Shown here one piece after another: positions 24,118 to 31,934 of a DNA stretch of 48,537 nt. The notes below the pieces were generated by a model. That model did no database searches, was not told the DNA's origin, and saw only the letters and a program-made list of their open reading frames with translations. The DNA is from Candidatus Chloroploca mongolica (lineage in GTDB: Bacteria; Chloroflexota; Chloroflexia; Chloroflexales; Chloroflexaceae), in the NCBI RefSeq assembly GCF_004762035.2, contig NZ_SIJK02000037.1, positions 1 through 48,537 of the forward strand, in the 5' to 3' direction. Within the stretch, counting starts at the first letter, position 1; each line of letters begins with the position of its first letter. The position numbers and the translations under genes were made by a program.

Positions 24118-25623
24118 ATGGTGCGCACCTCCCAGGCAACGAAACCAACCATTATTGTTGGCGCAGGACTCGGTGGCCTCGCTGCAGCGATTCGCCTCGC
24201 TGCACAAGGCCACCGCGTGCTGATCCTCGAGAAGAATGCTCGCGTCGGTGGCAAGCTCAATCTCGTCACTGACCAGGGCTATACCTTTGATACGGGGCCT
24301 TCATTGCTCACCATGCCCTGGGTCATCACGGAACTTTTTGCTGCGGCTGGTCGCCAGGTTGATGCGTATCTGCACCTTGAACAGATCGAGCCGACCTGCC
24401 GCTATCAGTGGCCCGATGGCACGTCATTCAACGCCTGGCAACGCTTGCCTCAGTTGATCCAGGAGATCCAGCACCTCGCCCCCGCTGATGTGACCGGTTT
24501 CTTTCGCTTTCTGGCCCATACGTCGCAGATATATGATGCGGTGGCCGATAATTTTTTGCTCAAACCCTTCGATGGTCTGCGTGAACTGATCACCCCTCGC
24601 CTGGTGCGGGATGGCCCACGCATTGATGCGCTGCGGAGTGTCGATGCCGCGGTGCGTTCGTTCTTCCGTAGCCCGTATCTGCGCCAGGTCTTCAATCGCT
24701 ATGCTACATACAATGGCTCTTCGCCCTATCTCTCACCGGCAACCTTCAATGTCATTGCTTATATCGAAATGGCCGAGGGCGGTTGGTATGTACGCGGTGG
24801 CATGTATGCCCTCGCGGTCGCCCTGCAACGCCTCGCTGAAGAACTGGGCGTCGAAATACGCTGCAATAGTCCAGTCGCCGAGATTCTCGAGCACGACGGT
24901 GCAGCAATGGGTGTGCGCCTCGCCGATGGTGAGGTGCTCTGGGCGCAGCAGGTCGTTGTCAATGCCGATCCACGCTATGCGTATCAGGCGCTCTTGCCTG
25001 GGCAAACTCGCATAGCCCGTCAACTGGCCCGCCTCGAACCATCGTGCAGCGGTTTCGTGCTTTTTCTGGGCATCAAACGAGTCTACGAACAGTTGGCGCA
25101 TCACAACATTTTCTTTAGCACTGATTATCCTAGTGAATTTGCGGCCATATTTGACAAAGGAGTACCCCCTGTTGATCCGACGATCTACGTGGCGGCCACA
25201 TGCCTTACCGATCCCGGCCACGCCCCTCCCGGCCACATGAATCTCTTTGTCCTCGTCAATGCACCGGTCGTCAACGACCGGGTCTGCTGGCAACGCGAGG
25301 CTGAACCATACCGCGATCTGGTGGTGCGCAAGCTCGAACGGATGGGGCTGACAAACTTGCAGGACGAGATTGTGTACGAGCAGATCTGGACACCGGCAAC
25401 GATCGCAACAATCTACAATGCCGCTGGCGGCGCTATCTATGGCCTCGCCTCGAATAACCGTTTCTCTGCCTTCCTCCGCCCTCCCCTGCGTGCGCGTGGC
25501 CTCCGTCACCTCTATTTTGTTGGTGGTGGCACCCACCCTGGCGGTGGTATTCCCCTGGTGCTGCTCTCTGGCCGTGCTGTGGCCGAACGTGTGCTGGCCG
25601 ATCACGCACATCCTCGCGCATAA
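24118..25623 (+). CDS. CrtI-family carotenoid desaturase/oxygenase-like flavoprotein
   Basis: The 501-residue product has the N-terminal dinucleotide-binding motif IIVGAGLGGLAAAIRLA and the following LILEKNARVGGK. The C-terminal FAD signature is LYFVGGGTHPGGGIPLVLLSG. These define the phytoene desaturase superfamily (CrtI, CrtD, CrtN, CrtNb/CrtP). Members introduce double bonds or oxidise end groups of membrane-bound carotenoids. Which step this one performs cannot be decided from motifs alone. ATG 24118 lies 3 nt after an in-frame TTG, and GTG 24121 is another option; no good ribosome site is visible, so coupling to cpaF is possible. No other carotenoid gene is in the window. Confidence 0.85.
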   Translation: MVRTSQATKPTIIVGAGLGGLAAAIRLAAQGHRVLILEKNARVGGKLNLVTDQGYTFDTGPSLLTMPWVITELFAAAGRQVDAYLHLEQIEPTCRYQWPDGTSFNAWQRLPQLIQEIQHLAPADVTGFFRFLAHTSQIYDAVADNFLLKPFDGLRELITPRLVRDGPRIDALRSVDAAVRSFFRSPYLRQVFNRYATYNGSSPYLSPATFNVIAYIEMAEGGWYVRGGMYALAVALQRLAEELGVEIRCNSPVAEILEHDGAAMGVRLADGEVLWAQQVVVNADPRYAYQALLPGQTRIARQLARLEPSCSGFVLFLGIKRVYEQLAHHNIFFSTDYPSEFAAIFDKGVPPVDPTIYVAATCLTDPGHAPPGHMNLFVLVNAPVVNDRVCWQREAEPYRDLVVRKLERMGLTNLQDEIVYEQIWTPATIATIYNAAGGAIYGLASNNRFSAFLRPPLRARGLRHLYFVGGGTHPGGGIPLVLLSGRAVAERVLADHAHPRA

Positions 25624-25735
25624 ACACTTTACAGTTACAAGAAAACCCCGTGTGCATTCTTTGTGTCTTTTGGCGCATAAGAGGCGTATAATGCCGCAAA
25701 AAAAGGTTTATTATCGTTAAGAGGCGATGAAGGTC

Positions 25736-25764
25736 TTGCATATTTGGCGTAAGAATGCTATGAT
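25736..25764 (+). promoter_or_regulatory. Strong promoter of the candidate ncRNA
   Basis: TTGCAT (25736-25741) is followed by 17 bp and TATGAT (25759-25764). TGC directly before the -10 gives an extended -10 element. The start site would be near 25771. No ribosome site or ORF follows at a useful distance. Confidence 0.65.
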
Positions 25765-25770
25765 CTGGTT

Positions 25771-26405
25771 GAAGCCTCAAGGGAACAGTTCGAAACCAGA
25801 GTACATAAACAATCGAAAACGTGCAACAAATGCACAAGCGCTATCCTCTCGTTGTAAAGAAAAAGGTTTTTTGAGGGGGTTGCGTACGTCAGGGGAAATA
25901 TGATAAGCACTGGGTGTTATCATAGGGAGACTGACAGACAAGCGCTGGATCGCTGACTGAGTGATCAGATGCTCTGCGCGTGCAATGGTTGCCTCTCGTG
26001 GCAAAGCTCAGGCCGTGTGGTACAGAAAGTAAACCCACGCATAGATATGAGCCATACCCGCAAGCAAAAGCTAGCCAGTAGGAATGCTTCTAGTTCCTGC
26101 AGATGGTGGAGCAGCCCAGGGTCTGCTAGAGATAAGTAGATAAGTTTAAGCTACTCAACGGGTCGATCACATACCCTTGAGGCATCAAGTAAGGTTGGGT
26201 TTGCACGTCGGCAATCAGAAGGGAACTGAACGAAGGGTGTATTTCTAGGGGAACTTGTACGTATGACGGAAGCTCGGTAAGCTGAACGTACGTTGGAGTC
26301 TCTCGGATCTTGCACGCACGTTGGAACTTTTGGTATCGGTCGTTACGTGAAATACAAAGCTTGTTAATTCAGTGCAAAGCCGGAGGAAGTCCCTCCGGCT
26401 TTTGC
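25771..26405 (+). ncRNA. Candidate large structured non-coding RNA, about 630 nt
   Basis: A promoter and a terminator bracket about 630 nt with no ORF but dense pairing. GTGCA/TGCAC pairs at 25821-25835. AGCGCT at 25837-25842 can pair with AGCGCT at 25941-25946, closing a three-way junction. Inside it are CCTCTC with GAGGGG (25845-25850 with 25873-25878) and GTCAG/CTGAC (25888-25892 with 25931-25935). The latter extends through a symmetric GGGAAA/GGGAGA internal loop into TATGATAA/TTATCATA. Further hairpins are 25948-25966, 25989-26004, 26014-26039, 26160-26176 and 26257-26291, the last pairing GTACGT with ACGTAC around an inner AGCT pair. I found no tmRNA, RNase P RNA, SRP RNA or group II intron domain V signature. 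The length is in the range of large ornate RNAs such as ROOL, GOLLD or OLE. Structure and identity are inference. Confidence 0.5.
26374..26405 (+). terminator. Intrinsic terminator of the candidate ncRNA
   Basis: AAAGCCGGAGG (26376-26386) pairs with CCTCCGGCTTT (26392-26402) around a 5-nt loop, and the stem can extend to flanking GC pairs. TTTT follows the right arm on the plus strand. It lies about 35 nt beyond the fabD stop and may also end the minus-strand fab transcript. Confidence 0.75.
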
Positions 26406-26440
26406 CGTCACACGTCTATGACAAGAACGGCGCTGCGCTT

Positions 26441-27403
26441 TCAGTCCGACTCGCGGTCAAGGGCAAAGGCACGGACATCATCACTCGTGCTGAGGTTGAT
26501 CAACCGGGTGTTGGGAGCGATCCGCCGGACAAGCCCGGTAAGTGCTTTGCCCGGGCCCAACTCAAGAAAGGCTGAGACGCCATCCTGCACCATGCGCTGT
26601 ACCGACGCAATCCAGCGTACCGGGGCCACCACCTGAGCAACGGCTTCGTAACGCACCTCGTCCGCCTTGAGCAGCGGCTCAGCCGTAACATTGGCAATCA
26701 ATGGGATGCGCAGATCACGTACACCCACCGAACGAATTGCCCATGCCATGCCATCAGCAGCATGACGCATCAAGGGCGAATGAAAGGCGGCACTGACCCG
26801 CAGCGGCAACACGCGCTTGGCCCCACGAATCTTTGCCAGGATCGAGGCCTGCTCAACGGCGAGGGTGCTGCCACTGATCACCAACTGGTCAGGTGCGTTA
26901 TAGTTGGCAACCACAATCGTCCGTACCGGTTCAGGATGATCGGCAAGCGACGCACTCACTTCCCGGCAAACCTGGTCGAGATCGTCTTCAGGCAACCCAA
27001 TCACCGCAGCCATGCTCCCATCACGGGCCTGGGCCATCAGTTCACCACGCTGCCGCACCAGGCGAACTGCATCGGCAAAATCGAGCGCCCCACCTGCAAC
27101 CAGGGCGGAATATTCCCCAAGACTATGCCCGGCCACAGCAGCTGGCGGCGGTAGCGCCATACCCCGAGCTTCTTCGAGCGACCGCAACACGGCCGTACTC
27201 ATCGTGAGCAGGGCTGGCTGTGCATTCTCGGTCGCCATTAATACATTCTCAGGACCCTCGAAACAGAGACGACTCAGTGCGAACCCAAGCACATCATCAG
27301 CCTCATCAAAGACTGCCCGCGCCGCAGGCGATTGATCATAGAGATCCCGCCCCATTCCCACTATTTGTGAGCCCTGCCCCGGAAAAATCCATGCCTGTGT
27401 CAT
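26441..27403 (-). CDS. fabD: Malonyl-CoA:acyl-carrier-protein transacylase
   Basis: Type II fatty-acid synthesis enzyme of 320 residues that loads malonyl from CoA onto ACP. FPGQGSQ opens the protein. The nucleophile elbow is GHSLGEYSAL with Ser94. AAFHSPLM carries the catalytic His near residue 205, and GPGKALTGLVRR closes the fold. ATG 27403 gives the normal family start; the longer frame adds 27 unrelated residues. It is the last gene of the minus-strand block, 145 nt after fabH, and faces the ncRNA terminator. Confidence 0.95.
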   Translation of the reverse strand: MTQAWIFPGQGSQIVGMGRDLYDQSPAARAVFDEADDVLGFALSRLCFEGPENVLMATENAQPALLTMSTAVLRSLEEARGMALPPPAAVAGHSLGEYSALVAGGALDFADAVRLVRQRGELMAQARDGSMAAVIGLPEDDLDQVCREVSASLADHPEPVRTIVVANYNAPDQLVISGSTLAVEQASILAKIRGAKRVLPLRVSAAFHSPLMRHAADGMAWAIRSVGVRDLRIPLIANVTAEPLLKADEVRYEAVAQVVAPVRWIASVQRMVQDGVSAFLELGPGKALTGLVRRIAPNTRLINLSTSDDVRAFALDRESD

Positions 27404-27548
27404 AGAGATGCCACTGCACCTTTCATAGGTTTTGGTGACCCACACACAAAAACGCAAAGGTTCAGACCGTGGGCGTAAGCACACTGGACTGACAACTTTG
27501 CGTCATTGCGTTTCGGATCGTCAAACAATGCCTGCGAATAATCCCGCC

Positions 27549-28553
27549 TCAACCACGGTGTGTCGGGCTACCCCAGCGTATCACAGCCGACCCCCATGTT
27601 AACCCGCCGCCAAAAGCAGTCAGCAACACGAGATCACCTGGAACAATGCGCCCCTGCTGGGCCGCCTCGCTGAGTGCAATCGGGACAGAAGCAGCTGATG
27701 TATTGCCATAACGATCCAGATTGACAAAACAGCGTTCCATTGGCAAGCCTAACCGTTTTGCCACCGCTTCAATAATGCGTACATTGGCCTGATGTGGCAC
27801 CACCAGGGCGATCTCATCGAGCGTGATACCAGCATCGGCAAGAGCACGCTCTGACGACTCACACATACCACGGACAGCGTGCTTGAAGATTTCGCGCCCG
27901 TTCATATAGACATACTGGCGTCCCTGTGCCAGTAATTCGGGTGTCGCAGGCAGCAGCGTCCCACCAGCATCTACGGCCATCATGGTTTCGCCGTCACCCC
28001 ACGAGCCTACGTTTGAGGCAAGCAACCCCAGGGGTTGCTCAGTCGCCTGCAGCACCACAGCCCCGGCCCCATCACCAAACAAGACACTTGTATTACGATC
28101 CTGCCAGTTGATTAGATGGGTAAAAATATCGGCCCCGACGAGCAAGAGCGTCCGGCTCATCCCGCTTTGCACAAGGCTGGAACCAACACTCAAGCCATAC
28201 ACAAACCCGCTACACGCAGCGGCAAGATCAAACGCCCCGGCCCGAGGAATCTCAAGCAGACGCTGAACACTGCACGCAGTAGCGGGAAAGGGACGATCAG
28301 GCGTACACGTCGCGACAATAACCGTATCAACGGCCGCAGGTAACACACCGGCTTGCGCCAGGGCATGACGACCAGCTGCCGCCGCTAACATTGAGGTCGG
28401 CTCATCACTACTGGCAACATAGCGCTGAGCAATCCCTGTTCTGCTCTGAATCCACTCATCAGAAGTGTCCATCTGCCGAGCAAGCTCAGCATTGGTCACA
28501 ACCCGACGCGGGACGGCCAGGCCCCAGCCAGTAATTGCCGCATAACGTGGCAT
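27549..28553 (-). CDS. fabH: Beta-ketoacyl-ACP synthase III
   Basis: Condenses acetyl-CoA with malonyl-ACP to start fatty-acid synthesis. The 334-residue product has the catalytic triad: Cys114 in AAACSGF, His in VPHQANVRI and Asn in YGNTSAAS. GAGAVVL and a glycine-rich FGGGLTWG end strand are also present. ATG 28553 gives the usual family start (MPRYAAITGWG). GTG 28565, with AGG 7 nt upstream, is a possible alternative. It follows rpmF by about 20 nt, the common rpmF-fab arrangement. No plsX lies between, unlike in many bacteria. Confidence 0.95.
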   Translation of the reverse strand: MPRYAAITGWGLAVPRRVVTNAELARQMDTSDEWIQSRTGIAQRYVASSDEPTSMLAAAAGRHALAQAGVLPAAVDTVIVATCTPDRPFPATACSVQRLLEIPRAGAFDLAAACSGFVYGLSVGSSLVQSGMSRTLLLVGADIFTHLINWQDRNTSVLFGDGAGAVVLQATEQPLGLLASNVGSWGDGETMMAVDAGGTLLPATPELLAQGRQYVYMNGREIFKHAVRGMCESSERALADAGITLDEIALVVPHQANVRIIEAVAKRLGLPMERCFVNLDRYGNTSAASVPIALSEAAQQGRIVPGDLVLLTAFGGGLTWGSAVIRWGSPTHRG

Positions 28554-28573
28554 AGAGAGTGTCACCAGTCAGC

Positions 28574-28762
28574 CTATTCTGGCTGGGGCATCACCACAAC
28601 CTGACGGCCTTTGTATGTACCACAGGCTTTACAGGTGTAATGAGCTCGCATTGGTTTACCACAAGTCGGACACGTCACGATCACTGGTGGCGTCAGGGCC
28701 AGATGCTGGCGACGATTGCCACGGCGATGGCGCGACACTTTTCGTTTTGGAACTGCACCCAT
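28574..28762 (-). CDS. rpmF: 50S ribosomal protein L32
   Basis: The 62-residue protein begins MGAVPKRKVSRHRRGNRR, the conserved L32 N-terminus that lines rRNA near the peptidyl-transferase region. It carries a zinc ribbon, CPTC and CKAC, in its C-terminal half. It lies 12 nt after the DUF177 gene, the widespread yceD-rpmF pairing. Confidence 0.95.
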   Translation of the reverse strand: MGAVPKRKVSRHRRGNRRQHLALTPPVIVTCPTCGKPMRAHYTCKACGTYKGRQVVVMPQPE

Positions 28763-28774
28763 CTCTCTGCTCTC

Positions 28775-29332
28775 CTACTTATTCTTACGATTATGGCGTT
28801 CAGCCCAGGCCTTCAAAGCCTCAAGCGAAACTTCAGTCTCTTCACCCTCACCCACGTCAACTTCGGTATCAGCTTCAAGCCCATCAGACTGCACCGTATA
28901 CTGGATAGGTCGATCGCGATAGGCTGGACTGACCGGATTGAGCGGCAACGCAAGCAAGGTATACTCACGGAGCGCTTCGCCGATATCGGCCATATGCAAC
29001 TCATTGAGAAAGAACGGATCTTCTTCAATCGGGGCCGACAAGCCCCCCCCAGAGAAGATATCTATCACCGAATGGAATTGATCGGCAAATTCAACCGTGA
29101 CCGGGTATTCAAACTCTTCCAGTGAACGAACGCACAGAAGCTGAACAACCCCCTCGGCATGCACCCTCGCCCACACACCTGTCGCCGTGCGGGTAAAACG
29201 AACGGTGCCTCTGATGTCACGCAAGGTCAACTGCTCATCAAGCGCCAAGGCCGCTTCAGTAAAGGTATAATCCCGGCGCGATCCCATCTCTTCACGGAGC
29301 AGTTGCGCAACATTAAATTTCAGGTCAGTCAT
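28775..29332 (-). CDS. DUF177/YceD family protein (23S rRNA accumulation)
   Basis: The 185-residue product matches the YceD family: KFNVAQLLREE at the start, a beta-rich centre with VQLLCVRSLEEFEYPVTVEF, and the late motif EEDPFFLNELHMADIGEALREYTLLALPL. YceD/DUF177 proteins are needed for normal 23S rRNA levels in some bacteria and plastids. The Cys pair some members use for metal binding is reduced to one Cys here. ATG 29332 matches the family start; the longer frame adds eight residues and has no better ribosome site. It precedes rpmF by 12 nt. Confidence 0.85.
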   Translation of the reverse strand: MTDLKFNVAQLLREEMGSRRDYTFTEAALALDEQLTLRDIRGTVRFTRTATGVWARVHAEGVVQLLCVRSLEEFEYPVTVEFADQFHSVIDIFSGGGLSAPIEEDPFFLNELHMADIGEALREYTLLALPLNPVSPAYRDRPIQYTVQSDGLEADTEVDVGEGEETEVSLEALKAWAERHNRKNK

Positions 29333-29402
29333 GGCAACACAAGCGCAGCAATGCAACAGAGCGCTACAAACACTGCATTATAGGCGAGAGAAGGCTTGCC
29401 TG

Positions 29403-29846
29403 TCAAGCTTCGTGATCCGCATCGGTGGGCCGCGTGCCAAGAGTCGAGAGGCCATTGCGCACACTTGTCACCAGACGAGTCAGACGCTCATCAAGTTCTT
29501 CGAGCACCTGGCGAGCATAGTCATCAGCCCCGGCACGCACCAGAGTGGCCTCATACTCGGCTGCCTCAAGCAACCGGCTCCGCTCATTCTCCACTGCCTC
29601 GAGCAGACCGCGCTCTTCAAGCACTTGTTGCACGCGCATCTGAGCCTCGGCAATCAGGCGTTCCTGTTCTTGCACAATCCGGCGCGCACGCTTCTGTTCC
29701 TCAGGAATCGCCACACGCATACGATCAATGATATCGAGAATACGCTCTTCATCAACCAGGAGCCGTGTGCTAAACGGTACCCGGCGACCTTCGGCGAGGG
29801 CATCCTCCAGCTCGTCGATTAAATCATCAAGCTCGATGGCTGTCAC
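29403..29846 (-). CDS. Coiled-coil protein between coaD and DUF177
   Basis: The 147-residue, highly charged helical protein has a short N-terminal helix ([18 protein letters not shown]). A segment [20 protein letters not shown] resembles DivIVA- or AtpF-like membrane-proximal regions. A long coiled coil follows ([20 protein letters not shown] and onward). GTG 29846 overlaps the coaD stop as GTGA and sits behind AAAGGGG, so translation is coupled. Similar genes occupy this place in related genomes and are often labelled ATPase without evidence; no nucleotide site is present. The function is unknown, and a septum or membrane scaffold is possible. Confidence 0.8.
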   Translation of the reverse strand: MTAIELDDLIDELEDALAEGRRVPFSTRLLVDEERILDIIDRMRVAIPEEQKRARRIVQEQERLIAEAQMRVQQVLEERGLLEAVENERSRLLEAAEYEATLVRAGADDYARQVLEELDERLTRLVTSVRNGLSTLGTRPTDADHEA

Positions 29847-30328
29847 CCCCTTTGTGCAAACTTCTGCCGCAACACGGGAATAATATGTGGCGGGACAAAC
29901 TCGACCGGGTCTCGCCCGAGTCCAGCGATTTCACGAACCGCACTCGAGCTAATATGGGCAAACTGACGACTAGCCATCAAAACCACCACTTCGATCTCTG
30001 CATCAAGTGTCTGGTTCAATTGCGCCATATTATATTCAACCTCGAAGTCACTGACTGTCCGCAGCCCGCGCACCAGCGCAATCGCCCCAATCGAACGAGC
30101 GAAATCAACGGTCAATCCGGTGTAGGATGTCGCCTCAACCTGCGGCAAATCAGTCAGCGATGCGCGCAAGAGGGCCAGGCGCTCTTCGGTTGAAAAGAGC
30201 AGGTTCTTCTTTGGCTGATCAAAGACCGCCATCACAACGCGGTCAAAGATGCGGCACGTACGCTCGGCAATCTCAAGATGGGCATACGTGACAGGATCAA
30301 AACTACCGGGATAGACTGCAATACGCAT
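29843..30328 (-). CDS. coaD: Phosphopantetheine adenylyltransferase
   Basis: Penultimate enzyme of coenzyme A biosynthesis, 161 residues. [15 protein letters not shown] holds the nucleotidyltransferase T/HxGH motif, with Ala in place of the usual Gly (TYAH). The C-terminal [10 protein letters not shown] matches the family ISSxxVR signature, and [15 protein letters not shown] is also conserved. It supplies the cofactor needed by ACP, which fits its placement with fab genes. The coiled-coil gene overlaps its stop. Confidence 0.95.
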   Translation of the reverse strand: MRIAVYPGSFDPVTYAHLEIAERTCRIFDRVVMAVFDQPKKNLLFSTEERLALLRASLTDLPQVEATSYTGLTVDFARSIGAIALVRGLRTVSDFEVEYNMAQLNQTLDAEIEVVVLMASRQFAHISSSAVREIAGLGRDPVEFVPPHIIPVLRQKFAQRG

Positions 30329-30373
30329 GACAGGCCTGGCTCTCCTTCGCGACGCGTCCCCACTGCTTCGCGA

Positions 30374-30985
30374 CTATAGTACCGTGGGGCACGCTACCTC
30401 TTCGGTTGTCAACCCTTCAGCCTGTGCTTCCTCTTCGCCAAACGCATAGATGGAAAAGCAAGAATCACCGAGGCGACGAAATTTGATCCGTGTCACGTCG
30501 GCATATTGTTCGGCCAGTTCCACCCGTGGCGAATGCCCAACAACCAGCAGCATATCAGGACATCCAAAGGCCCCTGTCGCAATTGTCGCGATTGTCTGCT
30601 CAATCATCGGGTCAGCATAGGGTGGATCCATCACGATATAGTCATAGGCTGCATTGCCACGATGGGCCTGAAGAAACCGTTCGACTGGCATATGATGCAC
30701 TCGGGCAAAAGCATCAAGTCGGGTATGAGCAAGGTTACTCCGAATAATCGAACAGACATGAGGATTCTGTTCAACGAAGTCAGCAAAACTTGCCCCACGC
30801 GAGAGGAGCTCGATCCCGAGCGATCCGGTACCAGCATACAGGTCAAGCACCCGTCCACGAATCGGACGATACCCTTCAAGCACCGAAAAAAGCGACTCTT
30901 TGACCCGGTCAAGCATCGGGCGCGTACCCATGCCTTTCGGGGCTTTGAGTTTATGGCCTTTGGCGCGACCTGTGATTACTCGCAT
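30374..30985 (-). CDS. rsmD: 16S rRNA m2G966 methyltransferase
   Basis: The 203-residue product begins MRVITGRAKGHKLKAPKG, the family start. It contains TRPMLDRVKESLFSVL, SAM motif I LDLYAGTGSLGIELLSRGA and the catalytic MDPPYADP near residue 130. It methylates the N2 of G966 in 16S rRNA. ATG 30985 was chosen over the longer frame, which adds 22 unrelated residues. The rsmD-coaD pairing is common in bacteria. It follows rpsI by 68 nt. Confidence 0.93.
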   Translation of the reverse strand: MRVITGRAKGHKLKAPKGMGTRPMLDRVKESLFSVLEGYRPIRGRVLDLYAGTGSLGIELLSRGASFADFVEQNPHVCSIIRSNLAHTRLDAFARVHHMPVERFLQAHRGNAAYDYIVMDPPYADPMIEQTIATIATGAFGCPDMLLVVGHSPRVELAEQYADVTRIKFRRLGDSCFSIYAFGEEEAQAEGLTTEEVACPTVL

Positions 30986-31053
30986 CAGGTTTCTCGCCTG
31001 GTACTGGCAAACAAGAGCCTTGTGCGCTCTTATTTGCCAGCACAGGAACATTG

Positions 31054-31452
31054 CTACCGCTTGGTATACTGCGGAGCCTTACGGGCACGCTTGAGACCAG
31101 GCTTCTTGCGCTCTTTCACGCGCGGATCGCGCGTCAGGAAGCCTGCTTTTTTCAACACCGGGCGCAATTCAGGATCATGATCAAGCAAGGCCCGTGCAAT
31201 CCCGTGGCGCATTGCGCCAGCCTGACTGTGGACACCGCCACCATGAATCTTCACCAGGACATTGAAACTCGACAGCATCTCAGTCAATTGCAGTGGCGAA
31301 CGAATCTCGTGCTGCAACAGATCACGAGGGCCAAAATAGTCTTCGGGTGTCTTATTATTGACTACGATCTCCCCATTGCCAGGGAAGAGGCGCACACGCG
31401 CCACCGACGTCTTACGTCGTCCGGTTCCTTGATAGTAGCGTTTAGCCTCCAT
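31054..31452 (-). CDS. rpsI: 30S ribosomal protein S9
   Basis: The 132-residue protein shows [15 protein letters not shown] near the start. The basic tail ending KAPQYTKR reaches the P-site tRNA in ribosome structures. It lies 14 nt after rplM, the usual rplM-rpsI pair. Confidence 0.97.
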   Translation of the reverse strand: MEAKRYYQGTGRRKTSVARVRLFPGNGEIVVNNKTPEDYFGPRDLLQHEIRSPLQLTEMLSSFNVLVKIHGGGVHSQAGAMRHGIARALLDHDPELRPVLKKAGFLTRDPRVKERKKPGLKRARKAPQYTKR

Positions 31453-31466
31453 AGGGCGAGCTCTCC

Positions 31467-31904
31467 TTAGCTATAACGGGGCGTCCAGATCTTGGGTTGC
31501 TGAGCGGCGTGCGGATGGTTCGGGCCAGCATAGATACGTAACTTGCCAAGCAGGCGGCGACCCATACGATTTTTCGGCAGCATACCCTTCACAGCAGTAC
31601 GCAAAATACGATCCGGATGCTTGGCCAGCATCATCCGGTAGGGGGTGACTTTCAGCCCCCCAGGATAGCCGGTATGACGATAATAGACCTTCTGGTCGGC
31701 CTTACGGCCCATGATTTTGATCTTTTCGCAATTGACAACCACGACAAAATCCCCACCATCATTGGAGGGTGTATAGGTTGGCTTATGCTTGCCGCGCAAC
31801 AACGTCGCAATCTGCGTTGCGAAACGCCCCAGCACCTGGTCGGTCGCATCAACGACATACCAATCACGCTGGATTTCAGAGTCTTTCTGATGATATGTTT
31901 TCAC
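31467..31904 (-). CDS. rplM: 50S ribosomal protein L13
   Basis: The 145-residue protein has the family start [19 protein letters not shown] and the central [12 protein letters not shown] 31904 was preferred to TTG 31913: AAGGA lies 8 nt before the GTG but directly abuts the TTG. It is 30 nt after truA and followed by rpsI. Confidence 0.96.
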   Translation of the reverse strand: MKTYHQKDSEIQRDWYVVDATDQVLGRFATQIATLLRGKHKPTYTPSNDGGDFVVVVNCEKIKIMGRKADQKVYYRHTGYPGGLKVTPYRMMLAKHPDRILRTAVKGMLPKNRMGRRLLGKLRIYAGPNHPHAAQQPKIWTPRYS

Positions 31905-31934
31905 TGTTTCCAATCCTTATTGCTCGTGAGAGGC

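Larger units (their letters stand above)
25624..26440. other. 817-bp gene-free region holding a probable ncRNA gene
   Basis: No open frame here has a plausible product, and the GC content is visibly lower than in the flanking genes. 25624-25735 contains a TTTTGGCGCATAAGAGGCG stretch leading to a perfect TATAAT at 25687-25692 without a good -35 box. A similar TTTGGCGTAAGA string recurs at 25743. From 25736 the region holds a full promoter, a hairpin-rich transcript and a terminator, listed separately. 26406-26440 is spacer before the fabD stop codon. Confidence 0.7.

Noticed and set aside
24733-25611. Minus-strand ORF of 292 codons opposite the CrtI-family gene
   Set aside because: The plus frame carries both FAD signatures end to end; the minus frame has no family match and is a shadow.
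25786-25800. CAGTTCGAAACC resembles a tRNA T-arm near the start of the ncRNA
   Set aside because: No matching acceptor stem, D-arm or CCA end was found, so neither a tRNA nor a tmRNA can be built around it.
26381-26396. GGAGGAAGTCC near the end of the ncRNA resembles the RNase P CR-I motif
   Set aside because: It is part of the terminator stem-loop. The partner motifs (AGGGTGxAAxxG and a correctly placed ACAGAA) are missing, so this is not an RNase P RNA.
26310-26636. Plus-strand ORF crossing the end of the ncRNA region
   Set aside because: It overlaps the terminator and the 3' end of fabD in antisense and has no recognisable domain.
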